Origin: an uncultured Eubacteriales bacterium
GTDB taxonomy: Bacteria > Bacillota > Clostridia > Oscillospirales > Acutalibacteraceae
Direction: 5' to 3'
DNA: 10,931 nucleotides
Assembly (NCBI GenBank): GCA_934667575.1
Contig: CAKUME010000018.1
Coordinates: 1-10,931, forward strand
Part shown: piece by piece, positions 6,763 through 10,931 of the stretch
How positions within the stretch are numbered: the first letter of the stretch is position 1
How the letters are laid out: each line of letters starts with the position of its first letter
The notes under the pieces: model-generated
What the model was told of the DNA's origin: nothing
Databases searched by the model: none
What the model saw: the letters and a program-made list of their open reading frames with translations, nothing else
Program-made: the position numbers and the translations under genes

Positions 6763-6846
6763 GCCGCACGGCGTTAGCAGTAAAACGAGCCCCCGATTTC
6801 CGCATGCTCGCGTGCGGAGGTTGGTTTCATTGCTAATTCTGGCGGC
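6763..6846 (+). promoter_or_regulatory. Long composite hairpin in the pnp leader
   Basis: Three stacked stems close on one CTCG loop at 6807-6810. The inner stem pairs 6794-6806 with 6811-6823, 13 bp with four G-U pairs and no mismatch. A 7-nt bulge (6787-6793) follows on the 5' side only. The middle stem pairs 6774-6786 with 6824-6836, 13 positions with one mismatch (6782/6828) and one G-U pair. An outer 5-bp stem pairs 6763-6767 (GCCGC) with 6842-6846 (GCGGC). The fold ends 45 nt before the pnp start. E. coli pnp carries a long leader hairpin that RNase III cuts to allow PNPase self-control; a like role here is inference from position and shape only. Confidence 0.6.
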
Positions 6847-6891
6847 TCCCTTGATGTCCCAATTCTAAAAAAACGGAGGGTATCCAGAGTT

Positions 6892-9069
6892 ATGTTTGAA
6901 AATTACCGTGTTTTTGAAACCGAGCTGGCCGGGCGGCCGTTGATCGTGGAAACCGGAAAAATTGCGCAGCTGGCCAACGGCGCGGCGTTTGTGCATTACG
7001 GCGACACCGTGGTGAGTGTGGCGGTGGCGGCAAGCGAAAAGCCTCGCGACGGCATCGATTTTTTCCCGCTTTCGGTGGATTTTGAAGAAAAGCTCTATGC
7101 GGTGGGCCGCATTCCCGGCTCCTACCTCAAACGCGAAGGCCGCCCGAGCGAAAAGGCAATTTTGGCCTCGCGCGTGATCGACCGGCCCATCCGCCCGCTG
7201 TTCCCCAAGGATATGCGCAACGATGTGTGCATTACCTGCACGGTGATGTCGGTGGATCCGGACTGCTCGCCCGAAATCACCGCCATGATCGGCACCTCCA
7301 TTGCGCTCTCCATTTCGGACATTCCGTGGCACGGGCCGATTTCGGGCGTGTCGGTGGGTTATATCGACGGCGAATATATCATCAACCCCACGGCGGAGCA
7401 GCGCAAGGTGAGCGAGATGGCGGTCACGGTGGCGTCCACCGACCGGCGCATTGCCATGATCGAGGCGGGCGCCAAGTGCGTGTCGGACGACGTGATGTTC
7501 AACGGCATCATGGCGGGCCACGAAGCCAACCAGAAGATCATCTCGTTTATTAAAGACATTCAGAACGCGATCGGCAAGCCGAAGTTCGATTATCCGTCGG
7601 ACAAGCCGTCGGGCGAGATGCTCGACGCGATCAAGGCGTTTGCCGTGGACGATGTGCGCGCGGCGCTCGACACGCCGGATAAGCGCGTGCGCGACGAGCG
7701 GCTCAAGCCGGTGTATGAAAAAGTGCACGCCGAGTTTGACCCGATTTATCCCGACCAGGAGGCGCAGATCGATTCGTGCCTGTATATGACGCAGAAATAT
7801 GTGGTGCGCCGCTGGCTGCTCGACGAGCAGAAGCGTGTGGACGGCCGCGGCATGGATCAGATTCGTCCGCTGGCCGCCGAGGTGGGCCTGCTGCCGCGTG
7901 TGCACGGCTCCGGCCTGTTCACCCGCGGTCAAACGCAGGTGCTCACCACCGTCACCCTCGGCCCGGTGAGCGATCAGCAGCTGCTCGACGGCATCGACGA
8001 GGACGAAACCAAGCGCTATATGCATCAATATAACTTCCCGTCCTATTCGGTGGGTGAGGCGCGCCCCGTGCGCAGCCCCGGCCGCCGCGAGATTGGTCAC
8101 GGCGCGCTGGCCGAGCGCGCGCTGCTGCCGGTGATCCCGCCGGTGGAGGAGTTCCCCTATGCGCTGCGGCTGGTGTCGGAGGTGGTTTCGTCCAACGGCT
8201 CCACCTCGCAGGGCTCGGTGTGCGGTTCCACGCTGGCGCTCATGGACGCGGGCGTGCCGATCAAGGAGCCGGTGGCGGGCATTTCGTGCGGCCTCATCAC
8301 CGAGGGCGACCGCTGGATGACCATGGTGGACATTCAGGGCCTCGAGGACTTTTTTGGCGATATGGACTTTAAGGTGGCGGGCACGCACACCGGCATCACC
8401 GCGATTCAGATGGATCTGAAGATCGACGGTCTCACGCCCGAAATCATCCGCGAAGCGCTGGCCAAAACGCATCAGGCGCGCAACTATATTCTGGACGAGG
8501 TGATCCTCAAGGCGATTCCCGCGCCGCGGGCGGAGCTGTCGCAGTATGCGCCCAAGATGCTCTCCACGGTGATCCCGGTGGACAAGATCCGCGAAGTGAT
8601 CGGCACCGGCGGCAAGGTGATTCAAAAGATCTGCGCCGAGTGCAACGTGAAGGTGGATGTGCAGGAGGACGGCAATGTGTTTGTTTCGTCGAACAACATC
8701 GACGATTGCCGCCGCGCGATCACGATCATCAACACGATCGTGAACGACCCGGAGCCGGGCGCGATCTTCAAGGGCAAGGTGACCCGCCTGATGGACTTTG
8801 GCGCGTTTGTGGAAATTGCGCCGGGCAAGGAAGGGCTGGTGCACATTTCCCGCCTGGACGTGAAGCGCACCGAAAAAGTGACCGACGTGGTCAACGTGGG
8901 CGACGAGATCCTGGTGAAGGTGCTTGAAATTGACGATAAGGGCCGCTTGAACCTCTCGCGCCGCGATGCACTGATCGAGGTGGAGGGGCTGGTGCCGGAA
9001 AACACGATTTCCGATGCGCCGCGCCGCCCGGCCGGTGACCGCAGAGATCACCGCAATTTCCGCCACTAA
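6892..9069 (+). CDS. pnp: Polyribonucleotide nucleotidyltransferase (PNPase)
   Basis: PNPase is a trimeric 3'-5' phosphorolytic exoribonuclease that degrades mRNA to nucleoside diphosphates. The 725-residue product has the complete domain order. The first RNase PH domain includes REGRP at 81-85 and SRVIDRPIRPLFP. A helical linker follows, then the second RNase PH domain from about 319 with LFTRGQTQVLTTVTLG, SVCGSTLALMDAGVPI and the catalytic-site segment GDMDFKVAGT (Asp 490 and 492). A KH domain carries GTGG at 571-574, and the S1 domain at about 622-692 begins AIFKGKVTRLMDFGAF. A short basic tail ends the protein. GTGG in the KH loop replaces the commoner GPGG, a tolerated change. GGAGG at 6875-6879 lies 12 nt before ATG 6892. 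The gene follows the leader hairpin and is closed by a strong terminator 23 nt after its stop codon. Confidence 0.99.
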   Translation: MFENYRVFETELAGRPLIVETGKIAQLANGAAFVHYGDTVVSVAVAASEKPRDGIDFFPLSVDFEEKLYAVGRIPGSYLKREGRPSEKAILASRVIDRPIRPLFPKDMRNDVCITCTVMSVDPDCSPEITAMIGTSIALSISDIPWHGPISGVSVGYIDGEYIINPTAEQRKVSEMAVTVASTDRRIAMIEAGAKCVSDDVMFNGIMAGHEANQKIISFIKDIQNAIGKPKFDYPSDKPSGEMLDAIKAFAVDDVRAALDTPDKRVRDERLKPVYEKVHAEFDPIYPDQEAQIDSCLYMTQKYVVRRWLLDEQKRVDGRGMDQIRPLAAEVGLLPRVHGSGLFTRGQTQVLTTVTLGPVSDQQLLDGIDEDETKRYMHQYNFPSYSVGEARPVRSPGRREIGHGALAERALLPVIPPVEEFPYALRLVSEVVSSNGSTSQGSVCGSTLALMDAGVPIKEPVAGISCGLITEGDRWMTMVDIQGLEDFFGDMDFKVAGTHTGITAIQMDLKIDGLTPEIIREALAKTHQARNYILDEVILKAIPAPRAELSQYAPKMLSTVIPVDKIREVIGTGGKVIQKICAECNVKVDVQEDGNVFVSSNNIDDCRRAITIINTIVNDPEPGAIFKGKVTRLMDFGAFVEIAPGKEGLVHISRLDVKRTEKVTDVVNVGDEILVKVLEIDDKGRLNLSRRDALIEVEGLVPENTISDAPRRPAGDRRDHRNFRH

Positions 9070-9092
9070 ACTCATTATTGATTCGATCGGCG

Positions 9093-9135
9093 GGGCCGCA
9101 CAGGGGGAATCGCCCCGGTTGTGCGGCCCTTTTTT
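9093..9135 (+). terminator. Intrinsic terminator after pnp
   Basis: GGGCCGCACA (9093-9102) pairs perfectly with TGTGCGGCCC (9120-9129), followed at once by six Ts (9130-9135). The loop can add a small GGGG/CCCC hairpin (9104-9107 with 9113-9116). It ends 26 nt before the next gene. Confidence 0.93.
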
Positions 9136-9147
9136 GAATTTTGCGCG

Positions 9148-9153
9148 AAGGAG
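9148..9153 (+). promoter_or_regulatory. Ribosome binding site selecting the TTG start of the M16 protease
   Basis: AAGGAG lies 8 nt before TTG 9162. The earlier in-frame TTG at 9141 precedes this site and is therefore not the start. Confidence 0.8.
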
Positions 9154-9161
9154 CGAACGAA

Positions 9162-10415
9162 TTGGCGCGGGAACATATCGAATGGAGCAACGGGCTCCAG
9201 GTTTGGCTCGAGGAGCAGCAAAACCGTTACACGGCGAGCTTTGGCGTGTGGGTGGCGTCGGGCTCCAGCATGGAAACGCCGCACAGCAACGGGGTGTCGC
9301 ACTTTTTGGAGCATATGTGCTTCAAGGGGAGCGGCGGGCGCAGCGCGGCGGAGCTGGCGGCGCGCATTGATGCGATCGGCGGCCAGCTCGACGCCTACAC
9401 CACCAAGGAATACACCTGCTTTTATGCGCGCACGCTCACCGAGCATGTGGCCGAGGGCTTTGGCCTGTTGGCCGACATGGTGGCGCGCCCGCACATGACG
9501 CCCGAAACCTTTGAAACGGAGCGCGGTGTGGTGCTGGAAGAAATTGGAATGAGCAGCGACGACCCAGAGGACGCGGTGGGCGAACAGCTGGAGCGCGCCG
9601 TGTGGCGCGATTCGCCCTATGGCATGCCCATTTTGGGCACGCGCGAAACGGTGGAGGCGCTCACGCTCAACGATTTGCAGTGCGCCCGTGCACAGGCCTA
9701 TGCGCCGAACCGGATGGTGATCTCGGTGTCGGGGCGGTTCGACCGCGACGCGCTGCTGCGCCGCATCGACGATTGCTTTGGCGCCATGCAGCCCGGCGAG
9801 CCGCGCCCCAAAATTCCGCAAATTCCTTATCATCCGGCGCATTTGTGCCAAAAACGGCGCATGGAGCAAACGCACCTGTGCTTTTGCCTGCCGTCGATCT
9901 CATCGCGCGACCCGCGCCGCTGGGCGCTGTCTATGCTGAACCATGCGGTGGGCGGCTGCGATTCCTCGCGCCTGTTCCAGCGCATCCGCGAGGAGCTGGG
10001 GCTCGCGTATGCCATTGAATCCGACCCGTCCAAATACGAAAGCGGCGGCGCGTTCTATGTGCAGGCGGCGGTGAATCCGTCGCAGGCGGAGCGGGCGGCG
10101 CGCGAGATTGCGGCGGTGCTGCGCCGGGCGCAGGCCGGCATTTCGGAAGCGGAGTTTGTGCGCGCGCGCGAAGGGCTCAAGTCGGCGCTGCGCATGAGCA
10201 TGGAAAGCAGCGTGGAGCGTGCGGCCTATGCGGGCCGCGGCGCACTGGCGGGCGAGGTGCTGTCGGACGACGAACTGCTGGCGCAGGTGGAAGCCGTGAC
10301 GCGCGCGCAGGTGAACGCGCTGGCGACGGAGCTGTTCGATCTGCGGCAGTTGTCCACATCGGTGTGCGGCCCGGCCGCGCACCCGGAGTTTTTTGAATCC
10401 CTCGCGCGGGCGTGA
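9162..10415 (+). CDS. mlpA: M16-family zinc metalloprotease, MlpA/YmxG-like
   Basis: The 417-residue product is a single-chain member of the pitrilysin/mitochondrial processing peptidase family, with two homologous halves. The N-terminal half has the inverted zinc motif HFLEH (His 47, Glu 50, His 51). The third ligand is Glu 126 in VVLEEIGM, at the HxxEH-x74-E spacing of the family. The C-terminal half has SSRLFQRIREELGLAY (Arg 270, Tyr 283), the conserved substrate-side segment. The active site is therefore complete. No signal peptide is seen, so it should act in the cytoplasm. In Bacillus the related mlpA (ymxG) also lies downstream of pnp, which supports the name; the natural substrate is not known. 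The TTG start rests on AAGGAG at 9148-9153. Codon 247 is TCA, the only one in frame in any main gene of the window. No terminator follows; the next promoter overlaps its stop codon. Confidence 0.93.
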   Translation: MAREHIEWSNGLQVWLEEQQNRYTASFGVWVASGSSMETPHSNGVSHFLEHMCFKGSGGRSAAELAARIDAIGGQLDAYTTKEYTCFYARTLTEHVAEGFGLLADMVARPHMTPETFETERGVVLEEIGMSSDDPEDAVGEQLERAVWRDSPYGMPILGTRETVEALTLNDLQCARAQAYAPNRMVISVSGRFDRDALLRRIDDCFGAMQPGEPRPKIPQIPYHPAHLCQKRRMEQTHLCFCLPSISSRDPRRWALSMLNHAVGGCDSSRLFQRIREELGLAYAIESDPSKYESGGAFYVQAAVNPSQAERAAREIAAVLRRAQAGISEAEFVRAREGLKSALRMSMESSVERAAYAGRGALAGEVLSDDELLAQVEAVTRAQVNALATELFDLRQLSTSVCGPAAHPEFFESLARA

Positions 10416-10440
10416 CAAACGGCGCAAAGTGTGGTATAAT
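10412..10440 (+). promoter_or_regulatory. Sigma-A-type promoter of the gene at 10481
   Basis: GTGACA (10412-10417) and a perfect TATAAT (10435-10440) are 17 nt apart, with TG at 10432-10433 forming an extended -10. The start of transcription would be near 10447. The -35 box contains the stop codon of the M16 gene (TGA 10413-10415). It is the best promoter in the window by sequence. Confidence 0.9.
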
Positions 10441-10480
10441 AGCGATGGGATCATTTTTACATTTCGGGAGGCAGACGTTT

Positions 10481-10931
10481 ATGGCGCAGGTGAAAGAGAA
10501 AAAACCGGAAACGCCGGAAAAAAAGACATGGCGTGACCGCATTCGGGTGAATTTGCACGGGGCGTTCCGCCGCTCGCCGTATGCGCTGGACGATGCCGAA
10601 ACCGCGCCGGACGCGCCGGATGCGCCGGAAAAAACGGCCGCGAATCCGTTTGCGCTTTCGGACGAGGAGCAGCAGGCGGCCGCGCAGGCGGAAATTGCGG
10701 CGCAGCCCGCCGCACCCCGGCGCAAAAAGGGGCTGGCGTCCGAAAATCCGTTTTTGCTTTCGGACGAAGAGCGGCAGGCGGCCGAACGGGCGGAATGCGC
10801 GGCCGACACCGATGCCGCCCCCGCCGCGCCGGACGCCGAAGCCGCACAGCCGGCCGAGGCGGTGTCGGCAAACGAGCTCAAAAAGCACCACAAACGCCGC
10901 TGGTACGGCATTCCCGTGGGCACGCTGGTGC
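10481..10931 (+). CDS. Unrecognised protein with NPFxLSDEE repeats, 5' part
   Basis: I do not recognise this protein. The first 150 residues are present and the frame runs off the window. ATG 10481 has GGGAGG at 10466-10471, 9 nt upstream, and a strong promoter before that. The N-terminus is Lys/Glu-rich (MAQVKEKKPE), followed by WRDRIRVNLHGAFRR, a basic segment that could be amphipathic. A low-complexity Ala/Pro/Asp/Glu region follows, holding two copies of a 20-residue repeat: NPFALSDEEQQAA at residue 55 and NPFLLSDEERQAA at residue 89. Near the edge a basic cluster (KKHHKRR) leads into WYGIPVGTLV, which looks like the cytoplasmic border of a membrane helix. My reading is a membrane-anchored protein with a disordered cytoplasmic N-terminal tail. 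The membrane segment itself is not in view, so this stays a guess. Codon use matches its neighbours, with no sign of transfer. Confidence 0.85.
   Translation, partial: MAQVKEKKPETPEKKTWRDRIRVNLHGAFRRSPYALDDAETAPDAPDAPEKTAANPFALSDEEQQAAAQAEIAAQPAAPRRKKGLASENPFLLSDEERQAAERAECAADTDAAPAAPDAEAAQPAEAVSANELKKHHKRRWYGIPVGTLV
10643..10804 (+). repeat. Two-copy 20-residue coding repeat
   Basis: Bases 10643-10702 and 10745-10804 encode two copies of the pattern NPFxLSDEExQAAxxAExAA, 34 residues apart from start to start. Eight positions from NPF through DEE match except one (Ala/Leu). The DNA copies differ at several synonymous sites, so this is an older duplication or a repeated short linear motif. 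Confidence 0.8.

Noticed and set aside
6851..6880. Possible separate pnp promoter (TTGATG near 6851)
   Set aside because: No -10 box lies at an acceptable distance before the ribosome binding site; pnp is more simply read from the rpsO promoter.
6865..9075. A 736-codon minus-strand frame opposite pnp
   Set aside because: Codon-aligned shadow of pnp with no recognisable domain; the plus strand encodes a complete PNPase.
9141..9161. Earlier TTG start for the M16 protease
   Set aside because: It lies before the AAGGAG site at 9148-9153 and only 5 nt after the terminator T run; TTG 9162 is correctly spaced.

Overview
The window is a housekeeping translation and RNA-metabolism neighbourhood, all on the + strand, from a GC-rich Gram-positive bacterium. 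The gene order (ylxQ)-infB-rbfA-nrnA-truB-ribF-rpsO-pnp-M16 protease is the nusA/infB operon arrangement typical of Firmicutes. NrnA between RbfA and TruB, and an MlpA/YmxG-like M16 peptidase after pnp, both point that way. High GC (60% or more by eye), strong AGGAGG-type ribosome binding sites and use of TTG and GTG starts suggest a GC-rich member of the Clostridia, perhaps an Oscillospirales-like lineage; that placement is inference. I see no mobile element, CRISPR array, tRNA or rRNA, and no gene-free stretch above 300 bases.

Region 1 (1-3306): the end of a YlxQ-type L7Ae protein, then infB (translation initiation factor IF-2) and rbfA (30S maturation factor), tightly spaced and closed by a strong intrinsic terminator at 3250-3306. 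Region 2 (3307-6268): an AT-richer spacer, then nrnA (nanoRNase/pAp phosphatase), truB (tRNA pseudouridine-55 synthase) and ribF (riboflavin kinase/FAD synthetase). nrnA and truB overlap by 4 nt, and ribF follows truB by 6 nt.

Region 3 (6296-9135): a near-consensus promoter with an extended -10, a structured leader of about 100 nt, rpsO (S15), a spacer with a terminator-like hairpin and a long composite hairpin, then pnp (PNPase) and a strong terminator. This recalls the rpsO-pnp units of other bacteria, where S15 and PNPase control their own mRNAs. Region 4 (9162-10931): an M16 zinc protease starting only 26 nt after the pnp terminator, then a textbook promoter whose -35 overlaps the protease stop codon. 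It drives an unrecognised protein with a low-complexity N-terminus, two copies of an NPFxLSDEE repeat and a basic stretch at the window edge.

The genes themselves are ordinary. The points worth a second look are non-coding: the layered hairpin before pnp, the possible Shine-Dalgarno switch before rpsO, and the terminators that cut a normally continuous operon. I found no clear new biological system; the unrecognised gene at the right edge is the most open question among the proteins.
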